Source of the DNA: Heterostelium album PN500
Lineage: Eukaryota; Evosea; Eumycetozoa; Acytosteliales; Acytosteliaceae
Assembly (NCBI RefSeq): GCF_000004825.1
Contig: NW_008805078.1
Span: 648,069 to 712,068 of the forward strand
Reading direction: 5' to 3'
Length of the DNA: 64,000 bases
Shown here: positions 11,694 to 23,622 of the stretch, piece after piece
Layout: each line of letters opens with the position of its first letter
Numbering within the stretch: the stretch's first letter is position 1
Made by a program: the position numbers and the translations under genes
The notes under the pieces: generated by a model
Databases searched by the model: none
Told to the model about the DNA's origin: nothing
What the model saw: the letters and a program-made list of their open reading frames with translations, nothing else

Positions 11694-13043
11694 TTAATAG
11701 ACGACGTAATCGGATACTTGTTGTGGTTGGTATGCTGGAGCATTGATAAACTGTTGTAATTGTTGTTGGATTTGTTGTTGGAGTTGTTGGATTTCTTGGT
11801 TATCTGCTTGATTATTACTCATGGTACTGCTACTACTAATACTGTTACTGTTATTATTACTAATAAAATCTAGATTATTTAGATCTAAAATAGAATGTGA
11901 ATATGAGGAATTATATAGGGGTGAAATTGGAATAATGGGAGAAGTATCAATGTGGGACTCAAAATGATTGGTGTTGTTGATGTTGTTGTTGGATGTTCCA
12001 TAATTGGAATTCTGTGTTACCTGATCATTATAAATAGAAAAATCGGTTACGTTGATTGGATTGCTCATGTCACTACGGCATTGGTAGCTAATGTCAGATG
12101 CAGACATACAGCTGTTGGCAGTGGCGTTGACATTGGAGGAATCGGTGGATGGCATAGTAAAATTGTATTGGTCAGAGCTGATGGAATCTAGACCGGCATC
12201 GGCGTTGATGGTTGGATAGAATTCACTTGGCGAGGTTGGGGTCGAGTTGGCGGATGGCGACACTGGTGAGAACATAGAGTTTGGTGACGATGGTTGTGAA
12301 GCACTCTCGTTGTGGACTGTGATAAGACTGTTGAGACCGTTGGTTAGACTGTTGACTTGGTTCAACAACATGAGGTTTTGTTTGTATAGCAGAGAGATAA
12401 GTTCACGATCTTTCTTTTGTTGGGCTCTGAGCTTCTTGACTGCTCTATTTACAGTGGAATTGGCATTGTTGTTGTTGGTATTGTTATTGGATGAATTTAC
12501 AGTTGCGGTTGGTACGATTGGTGAGGATGGAGTTGGTTCTGCTTGCTTTCTCTTTCCGGTGGACTTTGGTGCGGTCTGTACTGTATGTTGGTCGTCGACG
12601 AGTGACAACTCTGGCGAGTTTGGAACGACTGGTGGCGAGACGGCTGGTGTACGCTTTCTCTTGCTGTCCAATTTAGATACGCATTTGATGGAATCGGTAA
12701 CTAAATGGCTATTATTAAAGTCTACAGATACACGGAAGCAGTTGTTCTCGTGTTTCGACGATAATACGTGGAGTCTGGTCTCGATGGTCATCGAACGTTC
12801 CTTCAAGTAGATGTTATAGTCTAATGGTTTGGTCTTACGGTAGGTGACACCGAGTTCAGAGCTAGAGTCATCATCATACACCAATTGTACGACAACAGCC
12901 TCCTTTGAGAACTCTGAAGACAGAAAAGAGAACACAGATTTATCAGAGGCATTTACAACGATCAAAAATGGTGTATTCTTTACGACAACATCAATATCAT
13001 TGTTTTCCTCACGATTTGTATCTTGTAATTGAATTGTAAACAT
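11694..13043 (-). CDS. Putative nuclear regulator: beta-rich N-terminal domain, NLS, basic/leucine-zipper-like helix
   Basis: Single-exon frame of 449 aa. Residues 1-120 form a compact, non-repetitive domain (NTPFLIVVNASDKSVFSFLS, then IETRLHVLSSKHENNCFRVS) that I cannot name with certainty; it recalls conserved N-terminal domains of dictyostelid transcription regulators. Basic clusters KRKR (about 127) and KRKQ (about 164) look like nuclear signals. At about 198-245 a basic stretch NRAVKKLRAQQKKDRELISL runs into a Leu-rich amphipathic helix, suggesting a bZIP-like dimerisation region. The remaining ~200 residues are Ser/Pro/Asn-rich with a Gln-rich C-terminal run, as in activation regions. 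Function as a DNA-binding regulator is inference. Confidence 0.6.
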   Translation of the reverse strand: MFTIQLQDTNREENNDIDVVVKNTPFLIVVNASDKSVFSFLSSEFSKEAVVVQLVYDDDSSSELGVTYRKTKPLDYNIYLKERSMTIETRLHVLSSKHENNCFRVSVDFNNSHLVTDSIKCVSKLDSKRKRTPAVSPPVVPNSPELSLVDDQHTVQTAPKSTGKRKQAEPTPSSPIVPTATVNSSNNNTNNNNANSTVNRAVKKLRAQQKKDRELISLLYKQNLMLLNQVNSLTNGLNSLITVHNESASQPSSPNSMFSPVSPSANSTPTSPSEFYPTINADAGLDSISSDQYNFTMPSTDSSNVNATANSCMSASDISYQCRSDMSNPINVTDFSIYNDQVTQNSNYGTSNNNINNTNHFESHIDTSPIIPISPLYNSSYSHSILDLNNLDFISNNNSNSISSSSTMSNNQADNQEIQQLQQQIQQQLQQFINAPAYQPQQVSDYVVY

Positions 13044-13545
13044 TTTTAAAATATATATATTGATTTATTTATAATAATTAATTATAATTATAGAAAAATA
13101 AAATTTAGATATTATTATGTGTATATAATTAAATTTAATTGTTGAAAATTATAATAAACTTTGACAAAAAGAAAAGAAAAGAAAAGAATTGAAAAAAAAA
13201 ACCAACAACAAAACCAACTCTTCTTCTGTGGAATTAAAAAAAATTAATTTTTTTGATTTTTATTTTTTTAATTTTTTTGGGACTATTCTCTCATTATCCT
13301 AGCACCCCAAAAAATTATTTTTCTTTCATTTTTCTTAACTTGTAAAAGATTTCTCGTTTGGCGGGGTAATGTTTGAGTCTTATAATGTATTGATGAAATT
13401 TTAAAAAATGAACAATGGATTTTTCAGTAATTCGATTGATAGATTTATTTTAATTAAAATATTTAATATTGTTTTCAATTTAATATTTATTTATTTATTT
13501 GTTTGTTTAAAACAAACTTGATAAATTAAATGGTTGAACATTTTT
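13044..13545. other. Intergenic region with one E2F-like sequence
   Basis: About 500 bases upstream of the nuclear-factor gene and downstream of ThrRS. Mostly A/T runs; the exception is TTTGGCGGGG at 13357-13366, listed separately. Confidence 0.5.
13357..13366 (+). promoter_or_regulatory. E2F-like site
   Basis: TTTGGCGGGG resembles the E2F consensus TTTSSCGC/TTTGGCGG. It lies 314 bases upstream of the start of the putative nuclear regulator at 13043 in DNA otherwise almost free of GC runs. Single half-site, so weak. Confidence 0.3.
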
Positions 13546-15826
13546 TTATTTAAAATTAATTATATTATCATTCAATTCCTCTAAAAACTTATCTAATGTT
13601 AATGTTATTTGATCGGTTGAGTCACGTCTTCTTATTGTGATTGTATTGTTGTCTTGTTCTTCCTTTCCGATGACTACGAGGTAGTTGTAGCGGAGGGTGA
13701 TCGCTTCTCTGAGTTTTTTGTTGATTGTCTTGTCAGAGAGATCGCTGTCGATGTGATAGCCTGCGTCGAACAAACGCTGTTTGACGGCGTTGAGGTAGTC
13801 GTTGTAGGGTCCGCCGCTGCCGTCCGAGTTGACGCTGACCGGCGCAATGAAGATCTGGCGAGGTGACAACCACAACGGCCACTTTCCTTTGGTGTGCTCA
13901 ATGAGAATAGCCATCATACGTTCGGTGGAACCAAAGATGGCGCGATGAATCATAACGGGTCGTTCGGCACGCGAGTCAGCAGCGGTGTATTCCAAGCCGA
14001 ATCGGATTGGCAACTGGAAATCGAGCTGAATCGTTGCGCACTGGTGACTCTTGCCGTTGGCATCTTTGATGTGGATGTCTATCTTTGGTCCGTAGAATGC
14101 ACCGTCACCAGGATTGACGCGCCATTCGCGGCCAAACTCGTTGAGCACCGACTCGAGCGACGCCTCAGCGCGGTTCCACATGTCTACGTCACCGAGGAAT
14201 GGCGTGGGTCTGGTAGACAGTTCCAGCGAGAAACTAAAGCCAAACTTGTCGTAGACAAACTGCATAAACTCGAGACACTTTTGAATTTCCTCGCGGATTT
14301 GGTCTGCGCGACAAAAGATGTGCGCGTCATCCTGCTGGAAGCGACGTACTCTGGTGAGTCCGGTGAGCGAGCCGTGTGTTTCGTTACGGTGAAGTACACC
14401 AAAGTCGGCGATACGCATCGGTAGATCCTTGTAGGAGTGCGACTTGTGCGCGAACATCAAACAGTGACCGGGACAATTCATCGGTTTCAGCGAGTAGCTG
14501 GTGTGGTCGCATTGGAAGCCAAACATGTTGTCTTTGTAGTTTTGCCAGTGTCCACTTGTTTCCCAGAGTTTCTGGCTGTAGATATTCGGTGTGATTACCT
14601 CTTCGAATCCACGTTTTCTGTATTCGGAGCGGAGGAACGAGTGTAGTTTGTTGTAGATACGAGTGCCGTGTGGCAAGAAGAAACAACTTCCAGGACTGTA
14701 CGGATGGAAGAAGAACAACTCTTGGTCCCTGCCAATGTTTCTGTGATCCAGCTGCGCAGCTTGATGTTGCAGATCCTTCCAAACAGCTAATTGTTCCTTC
14801 TCTGGGAATGAAATACCAGAGAGTCTCTGCAGTGTTGGCAAAGCAGCTAAACTTCCAACAATACTAGAGTTCTTTGTCAATTCTATACACTTTAGCTTTC
14901 CACTTGACATCAATGTTGGAATCTTATCGACCAATGTAATGAATCCATTGAATTCAACAATCTCCACAATATCACCATCATTCTTAAAGTTATTATTTAT
15001 AATATCTAAATAATACAAGTTATCCTATTATTATTATTATTATTATAAGTATTTTCAAATAAATTATTATTATCATTATCGAATCGAAAATACAAACCTT
15101 GAATATTTCTAAAGATTGTTTTTTTGTAATTGATTTTCTTGTGAATGGTTTATCGGATTGAATCAATGTTGTCATGATCTTTTGTATTGATTTGATGTCT
15201 GATTCGGTGATTGTTCTGTTCTCAGGTAGATACATGTCGACTTGGTATCCATCTTGGAGTGCATTGTTGGTGAGTAGATAGTTGTGATGGGTGATGAATG
15301 AATTGCTTCCGAAATGTTGCATTGCAGCTGCCGCAGTGACAATGGAGCTACTGAGCCAGAAGCAACGTCTAGCATCGTCATTCTCAAAGTCAAGCAACTC
15401 AACGTTTGACTCACGCTCATTCAGCGCCTCACCAATTCCATGTAGTTTACCGTTGACACGTGACAACAAAACACGATTTGCCAAACTCTTTGAGATGGTT
15501 CTTGCAACTGAGAATGGAGTGCTTACACCCTTTTGACCGTTAATCTTTCTACCATCTGGTAATATGATATCGATTGTATCACTATCACCACTATTACCAC
15601 AGTAAAATCTTTGACTTGTAGTAGTAGTCACCACCTTATTTGTTAAAGATGATGTTAAAAGTGGGGTTGATCTATAATTTGTTTGACATCTAATGTTATT
15701 GTTTATATTGATACTGTTGTTGATACTATTATAATTTAAAGATAGATATGATCTACTATGATTAAATCTAACACTATTTGATATCAATAATAATCTAGAT
15801 GAAGATCTAGATAATTGATAGTTCAT
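13546..15826 (-). CDS. mthrS: Threonyl-tRNA synthetase, mitochondrial type, with degenerate editing domain
   Basis: Exons 15098-15826 and 13546-15024 (735 aa), phase-0 intron. Residues 1-90 are a Ser/Asn/Arg presequence. A TGS domain follows (DIILPDGRKINGQKGVSTPF). The N2 editing region is present in length but its catalytic motifs are lost: where bacterial enzymes read HxxxH the sequence is FWLSSSIVTAAAAMQHF, and the CxxxH region is replaced by TLVDKIPTLMSSGKL. The aminoacylation core is intact: Zn ligands in KPMNCPGH, the His of ETHGSL and MIHRAIFGS; motif 2 TRVRRFQQDDAHIF; motif 3 GSTERMMAILIEH; then an anticodon-binding domain. It should charge mitochondrial tRNA-Thr. A presequence without proofreading residues suggests a mitochondrial isozyme; whether a cytosolic ThrRS exists elsewhere is not seen. 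Confidence 0.94.
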
Positions 15827-16343
15827 TTTTCAATATTTGTACAACATCAAAAAAAAAAAAAAACAAGTAAAAAGTATAAACAGAGTGAAAAAAAAAAATA
15901 GATCAAAAACTTTTAAAAGCATATATTTAAAATGAAATCAATCAACATCAAAGATGATAATATAGAGTTTCATATTTTTTTTACTTATTCCTTTGTAATG
16001 TTATGCAAATAATTAAATCATCTCTTTTACCAATAATAAATGTCGAAATTTTCGATCTAATTTAATCAATGGTGAAAATTTATCTCAAAAAAAAAAGTTG
16101 TTGGGTTGATCAATTCAAATAAAAAAGTCTTGTTTTGTGTTTTGATTTTTTTGACACAAGATTTGATATTGGGTATCAAAACTTCTTTTTTTTCATGGAT
16201 GGTTCTATCCTCACGGCAAAGATAATAAAATTTAAAATTAAATAAAAGTTTTTGATCAAGTCAACATTTTGTTAAAAAAATCTTTCTTAAACATTCCAAT
16301 TAAATTAAAATAAAGTAAGAAGTTACTGCTTACTTATTATACA
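15827..16343. other. Divergent intergenic region
   Basis: Shared upstream region of ThrRS (minus) and the GPI-type surface gene (plus). It contains TTTGATA/TATCAAA with a 5-base spacer at 16162-16180, nested in other weak inverted repeats (ACAAGA near 16156 with TCTTGT near 16128). Otherwise A/T runs. Confidence 0.5.
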
Positions 16344-19300
16344 ATGACAATTATTTATTCTGTATTATATTTGTTGATAGTTTTATCTTCATGTAAGATC
16401 CTAAAATTTTTTTTTCAAATTCTTTTTATTTTATAATAAACCATCTTATTAATTTCTTTTTTTTTTTTTTTTCAAATTCTTTTTACTTTATAATAAACCA
16501 TAGGTTTGAATGTCATTGTTTTATCAGATGGTAACAACCAACCTAATCTCTATAATTTCGATCTGAGTGATATTGTTGAAATTGCAGGATTATCATATCA
16601 CAGATTAAACTATTTCCCAGATGTAACTCCCACTCAATACACCTATTTCCCTCACCTCGAAGGTTATATGGCATTCAGTAACAAAATATTCACATTGAAC
16701 AAATCGATTTCTTGGGATGTGTATAGCTCTCAACCAGACATATATCCTCCAATGACATCGAATTGTGGTATTATTACATCGAATTGTGGATTCAACTTGT
16801 TAGTCATTGAAAATGGTGGAATATTAAAATACTTTAACACAGCGAGCTCGAATATGGCCATCGTTGTAAAAGCCGGAGGTGTGATAGAGCTCGATCCTCA
16901 GAAAAATGTAAATTTTGTAACTTCAATGCTTGTTCTCTATCCTGGTTCAACATTTATATCACATCCATCGTCAACCGTGACTCATACTATTTCACCAAGT
17001 TTTCCAACATTCAGTGGACCTACCCTATGGCGAGAAAGAGATCCATTCCAAGTTTCTTCATTCCTCTGTCTTGGTTGCACAATCGATATCCTATCTTCGA
17101 GATCGGCACAAGGTGTTCCAGCTTCATTTGTTGGACTGGCCGATGGTATCAAGTCTTGTATCACCACCACCTATCCAAATTTCGATTGGACAAATCCCAT
17201 TGCCAACAATGGAAAAACTGGACTTGTACCCCCAGTAATCGGTAATGATTCACTTCTTTTATTGACATCGATCCCAGGAAATTATCTATACACTCCGGCT
17301 TGTAAAGAACCTTATATTGATGATGCACCGGTTCTTCCAGCATTCACTATGTCACCGGGAAATGATCCAAATATAATGGGGGCAAATTTCATTTACACTT
17401 TTGAAAACTCGAGTAATGTAAATATAAATGGTGTCGGTATTCAGAGATCATCCATCTTTATCACAGGAAATTCAAGTGTAACAATCAGTGGTGCCACATT
17501 CGATAAGATTGGATCTACAGACACCTCACCATTCGATGACACAACTTGGGATGGAGCAACCCTCTTAGTTGGTAATAATATTCCTGATCGTTATCCAATA
17601 ACGTTATTCCAAGTAACCAATTATGTTACCATTACAAACAACGTTTTTCGTGATGCTCCAGTAAATTCCACTTTATATACATCACCAAGGTAACTATTCA
17701 GTTTTTTAATAGAATTTCTTAATTGCTTTGATATTAAATATTTTATTTTAATTTTTATAGATTTATTATTGGAGTCAAGAGATCTTTTGGAACAATCAAT
17801 AATAATGCTTTCTTATTGAGAACACCAGAGGCAACAGGTATTGGATTCCTCCATGGTACTGAAGAGTTTGAAGTTTCATTCAATACATTTTCAACTCCTA
17901 TTCTTGGTAATATATCACAACCTGATTAGTATGTATTATTATTATTCTTTTTATATATATTTTTATGAGAATACTTATTCTTTAAAAGTGGAATATATCC
18001 AGATGTACGACCAGGAAATACTGGAGTCTATACAGTTTCTCCCTACATTACATTGAAAAACAATTCATTCCAAGGTGGATTCCAAGATGCTTCAGTTATT
18101 ATCGAGCCATTGACAAACAGAGTTCAACTGACTGGCATGAATACCGAACCATTGATTGGAAAATATGCAGGTCAATTCCAAAATAATTCTCAACCAATTT
18201 ATACACTTTGGAATCAATTCCTTTGGTCTGGAATGGAGGAAAACAAATTTTTTAGAACATCATTCCCAAGAATCAAGAATTATCCAGCCAGCTCTCCATC
18301 TCTCACTCTGAGATTTTACAATTCAATTTTCTACAAGATGATTGGTGCCAACTTTAGAACTACCAAGGCCACTGTTTTCAATTATGATTTGGTTTTCGAT
18401 CAAAGTTATATCACTGGTTTCTTTTCAAGACTTCAGGGTATAATAAATATTGGACCAAATAATGTTTTTGTTGGAAACTATCGTGGATTATCATTAATCA
18501 ATTCCAATGTTTCTATGGCATTCAATCAATTGGCAAACTCATATTTCAGAGACATCATTCACAACGAAAATTCATTATTCACTTCCAACATCTCACTACC
18601 AACACAATATCAAAATTATTCACCACAACTTGCTCTTAAGAATTCACCACTTTCATATTGTGATGACACTGGATCAACCACAGTTTCAGTTTTCAAAGTA
18701 TTACCAGATCCATCAATTCCACTCACCCAACCAAACTTTACCTACACAATTATTTACGATGCATACAATACCTATAATATATCTGTGACTGTTGACGATA
18801 TCCCAGTTATCACCAATGTAGTTTATAATAATACAAGAGTAGCGAACGTTGCAATTAATATCACCAATTTCACACCTGGATATCATAAAGTCATGGTTAC
18901 TAGTTTCCCACTTCTAAAGAGATATGGAGGTACCACACCAAATGGATATAATTACCGTTATTCTTTGACTTACCAAGCCAACGTAGTTTCCAATTACTTG
19001 GTCGTACCTAAGCTAAACTTTTATCTGGGTATCGATATTAACCCAGACATTGACTCAAGAAAAGCTCATCTACCGATTTTCGATCAACAATGGACAAGAT
19101 GCCAATGGGTTTCAGATATTTGTCAAATTTCAGGTGGAACTTATTCCAAATTCGACAATCCACTACCATCTATCACTGACGGTGTAACAACCGTCACCAA
19201 CGGAACAACCATTAATATGTTGTCGACATTCTATGGAAATTCAAATGGTCAAGGATCATCGATCACAATCAACCTCCAACCTGGATACTATCAACTGTTC

Positions 19301-19675
19301 CTCTACTATGCCAATCCAACAAACGTTCAGCCACAATATACACAATCAACATCACTTCCAAGATTTTCAGTGACAATCAACGATCAATTCGTCACACCGT
19401 TGACAAGAACATTTGCCAACTACCAACAATATCAAAGAGCACCAGAGATCATCATCAACAACGATGGAAGTTCATCGAAATCATACAAGATTCAATGGGG
19501 ATACAACGGAATTTACACTCCACTCTCTGGAATTGAAATCTATTCGTCATTATCCACTCCATATCCAATTCCAAACGATCCGGAAGATCTTAACATTGCC
19601 AACCGTAATCATCAACTATCTTTAACTTTGTTTGCTTTAGTTTTATTCTCAACTGTTTTTCTTTTCTTTGTATAA
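16344..19675 (+). CDS. GPI-type surface glycoprotein A with malectin-like C-terminal domain
   Basis: Four exons 16344-16392, 16504-17689, 17761-17928, 17989-19675 (1029 aa); all junctions keep frame. Exon 1 encodes a signal peptide, MTIIYSVLYLLIVLSSC. The ectodomain (about 20-800) is rich in Asn/Ser/Thr/Tyr and has beta-helix-like segments with many sequons. Residues ~812-1000 form a compact beta domain (FYLGIDIN; WTRCQWVSDICQISGGTYSK; YKIQWGYNGIYTPLSGIEIY) that looks like the malectin-like carbohydrate-binding fold. The C terminus is a hydrophobic run with no cytoplasmic tail (LTLFALVLFSTVFLFFV), suggesting a GPI anchor. A paralogue with the same four-exon plan is at 38552-41977 on the other strand. 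Likely a cell-surface recognition or adhesion protein; ligand unknown. Confidence 0.8.
16414..16501. repeat. 57-bp-period duplication inside intron 1 of surface gene A
   Basis: A 31-base unit at 16414-16444 recurs at 16471-16501 with one mismatch; the second copy abuts the splice acceptor TAG, so the polypyrimidine tract has been duplicated. Confidence 0.8.
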
Positions 19676-19789
19676 ATAATAAATAATATTAGATTATATT
19701 AAAACAAAAATGTAATAAAGATTTTGTTTGCACAACCTAATAATGGTAAATATTTATTTTATTTGATTGCCAAATTATTAAATCAGAAG

Positions 19790-22700
19790 CTAGTTAGCTA
19801 GATTCTCGAGACTTGAACAATCCATACTATCACTCTCTTGTACGGCAACTTCCGGTATGACAACACTTTCTTGTTGATTGTCATCTTCCTCATCGTCATC
19901 GTCATCTTCCTCATCACTATAGTCATCATCATCATCAACTTCGGTAGTATTCCGAGTTTTGTCAGTTGCCATTTCTTCAGTCGATAGATTGCTAGCATCT
20001 GGCTCAGTTTCACTCTTGTCATCTTCATCATCTTCCTCGTGCATCACTGTTTGATTCGACGATGTGGCGGTGGCACTGGCAGTGGTGTCGGTCACTGACT
20101 GTGGTGTTTTCGTGCGGTCAACGGGGAGCAAAGTCTTCATTAGTTCTAATACACGACCAACAGTGCAGCCTAGTTTTTTGAGTACAAAGTCTTTGGTCTT
20201 TTCAATACCTTGGTCAAGCAGTAGACAACCAACCACCGATTCAAACAGATCACCCATACGCTTTTGATTAAAAACGATACCAGGGCAGGAACTAAGATCA
20301 ACACAATCCTTGAGATTCAATTGCTGGAAGATGCATGCCAAACTATCGTTCTTAACCAAAAGAGCTCTTGCCTGAGAAAGAAATCCTTCTTGTTCATTGG
20401 GGAATGCATGGAACAAGAAATCCGATGTCACAACATCCAAGAATGCATCACCAAGGAACTCCAATCGTTGATATGACATTCTCGGATCGGAACTACAGTT
20501 CATCGCCTCTGTAAACAAACAATTATGTTTAATTTCAATATTGTTTGCAAATAAAATATTAATTTGTACATCATCTGCGGAAAAAAAAAAGAATGATTAT
20601 AGGTTTGTTAGATAATGATTGATTTCAATGCTATCATTATAATTAAATTAAAAACATACTTAATGGTGTTTCATATTGATGGTGACATTTATATTCTGGG
20701 AATTTGGAATGATCGATTTTGAAGATCATCTTCATAATGAATCTAAAGGCTTCGTACATTCCTCTCTCTAGATAGACAGCACCAAACAGAGCTTCGACTA
20801 CATCTGCCTTTGGTTTTTTGATATCATCTTTGTTTTGTGGCAATCTTAATACCTCATCCATTTCAAACATATCGCAAATCTCTATTAGATAGTTATTGTT
20901 TGTCATCTCACTTCTCTTGGTTGTCAATACTCCTTCCATTGCTTCTGGGAATTTATAAAATAGATAAATACTAAAAAATTAAATAAAAAAGGAATTGAAT
21001 ATTAGTTAACATTTTAGCTAAGATAGATAGGAGAGTTAGTTATTTATATTGTTTAAACATACGATGTACAAAACTTTAATACAGAGTCACCTAGGAATTC
21101 AATTCTTTGATTATCACCTTCATAGAACTTGTAGTTTTTGTAGATTTTCATGTTGACTGGTGGTGTCTGGTTGCTACGCTTGGTCGACGGATGTGTGAAC
21201 ACCTCACGTAGTAGACGTTCATTGTTGATACTGTAGATATTTCGTTTGAAAGACTCCATCTTTCTACAGAACTCAATCTCTGTGAGGAATACCAGAATGG
21301 CAATCTTGGCGGTGGAGTGCATCAACGATGTTATACCAAATACCTTCAATACCAACGGATCCTTTGGGAACAACTTTGACTTTCGAATGTAACTCTCCCA
21401 TTTGATCTGTGGCATCTGATTGAACAACTTACCCGACCATTTGGCAGGATCCTCCAAATCACCTTGCTCACTGTAGAACGACAGTGATTTCAACTTCCAA
21501 TAGTCGTTGGAAATCGATGCCTTTGAGTGTGTCACCATGAGCGATGGACAGACGCCACTCTTCAGACTGACCTTGTTGCCATTGAAGTCTTTGATCGGTG
21601 GGAAGTTGTTGTCTTTATACTCAAAGTGTTGTTTGTAATCGATTTGACGAACCACGTTGAAGTCGACATACGGTGTCATAACGACTTTGTTTAGGAACTT
21701 CTGCTCAAAGAACTGGTTGAATTCCTTGCCTTTGAGTGGAGGCGGTTGGTAGGTCGGCTCCTCGTAGGTGATCAGCTCCATGAGCGTGGTGGTGAGCGGC
21801 CGCGTCGGATTGTCGACCAGCATAACATTGGGAACGAAATACATCTGCTCTGGTGAGCTGCGAGTCATCGACTTTTGATCCAACACCTGCTGGTAGAAGA
21901 AACTGTGGAACGTTACCAACTTTGCGAATTCCTCTTTGGTCAGTGTTTCGCGACCGTACTCAACGATCGACATTGCAAAGTGATCGCCACCGCTATTCGC
22001 AATGTGAATGACAGGCTTCGGTATGATCACCGGACTGTAGAGAATGAATCCACTGAAGTGATAGCGCTGTCCGAGATGCAGGTAGTCCTCGCCGTGAAAG
22101 CCGTGACTGAAGACCGAGAGATATCGGTAGAACGATACTTTGCTTGGGATCGAAGAGTCGAGTGACTGCAGCTGTATGGTCGATCTCCGTGAGTTTACGA
22201 GACCGTCTAGCGAGCAGCTACCGCTACCACTGCCGCCACTGCCACCGCCACCACTTCCCGACAGCTGATTTTGCTTCCTGGTGTCACCAGTGGACATGAT
22301 CACAGTGACCGGTTGCACACGATCGTTCTTTCTCGCTTTTTTCCGTAGCTGTTTCTCGATGTACTCTCTATTCTCGGTGTGTTTCGACTCGACGTTGTAC
22401 CGGAGATCTCTAACGACTTTCTCCAACTCAACAATACGCTCTACAGCAGATTCCAACTGTCTCTGAAGCTTGAGATTATCGGTTCTAAGACTAAGTTCTA
22501 CACTATTCACATATGTAAGAGTAGCAATATCACTAGGTATATTTACAGTGATATTCGATTGATTCGTTGCAGATTGACTATTGTTATTATTGCTATGTTG
22601 ATGGTGATGGTTTTGAATAGGTGTATTTGTTGTAGCTGTAGGAACACGAGCATTATTATAACCCTGATTACTAGATGATGTGGTTCTACTTGAATTTCCA

Positions 22701-23347
22701 TAGATATTACCTCCAAAGTAATAAGATGGTTTCTTATCTACTGACATTGTATCATTATGACCATGATTACCATTATGATTATTTAAACTTCCAAATGCAT
22801 TGTTCAAATAGAAAGGATCACCTACATCTTGTGAATGATGATGTTGGTATTGATTTTGATGTTGATAATAATCAGATGAAGATGACGATGGTGTTATTGG
22901 AGATGGTATAGAAGATGAAGCTGATGAAAATGAAGTTGATGATGATGAGGATGAGGAGGAGGAAAACGATGATAATGGTGAAACTGATGAATTTGTTGGT
23001 GTAATAAATGATTTATTAGTTGGTGTGGAAATATTAGAAGTCGTATTCGTATTGGTATTAATATTCGTCGTAGTATTCGTAGTAGTAGAAGTTATTATTC
23101 TCTGTTGTTCATCTGCTTTTATTAAAGCTAATACATCACGCGCAGCATATCTCTCTGCTTCCTTCTTTGCTTTAGCTCTTCCCTCTGCTCTATATACTTT
23201 TCCACCATACTTTACGACTACCTCTGTTATAAAGTTGTTTCCGGTGTTATCGGATACATAGATTGCATCTGAATATTGTGGTAATGACTGTGGATCATTC
23301 CTCTGGCACAACTCTTGTAACAATCCTTTATAATTCTCATGTGACAT
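19790..23347 (-). CDS. Dicer-like RNase III with N-terminal dsRBD and two RNase III domains, no helicase (DrnA/DrnB type)
   Basis: Exons 21063-23347, 20660-20970, 19790-20574 (1126 aa); the junctions restore conserved RNase III sequence. A dsRBD occupies residues 1-80 (YGGKVYRAEGRAKAKKEAER). A long Ser/Asn/Gly linker with a coiled-coil segment follows, then ~300 conserved residues with a possible PAZ-like part. RNase IIIa starts near 710: LLREVFTHPS, NQRIEFLGDS, completed after intron 1 by YLFYKFPEAMEGVLTTKRS and DVVEALFGAVYLERG. RNase IIIb: YQRLEFLGDAFLDVV and KRMGDLFESVVGCLLLDQ. Catalytic acids are kept in both. The tail is Asp/Glu-rich. No DExD helicase is present, matching D. discoideum Dicers, where the related helicase is fused to RdRP proteins. 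Role: small-RNA production. The gene is convergent with surface gene A, 114 bases between stops. Confidence 0.93.
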
Positions 23348-23622
23348 ATTAAAAACAATAATATCTATCTGTCATTCATTAGCATAAGAAATAATAAAAA
23401 ATATTGTGTGTATATGTGTGTGTATGTATGTTTTAAAAGATTGAAAACAATCAAAAATGAACTTAACTTGTTTTAGTGAGTTTTTAAGCACATTTTTGGA
23501 ATGATTAACAAAACAACTAAAAACAAAATAAATTAAATTAAAAATGAAAGAGTGTTGTTTGTGAAAACACACATTTTTTGGGTTGTTGTTGTTGTTTTTG
23601 TTTTGTTTTGTTTTGTTTATTA

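Noticed and set aside
12247-12810. 187-codon plus-strand frame
   Set aside because: Antisense to the Asn/Ser-rich single exon of the nuclear-factor gene.
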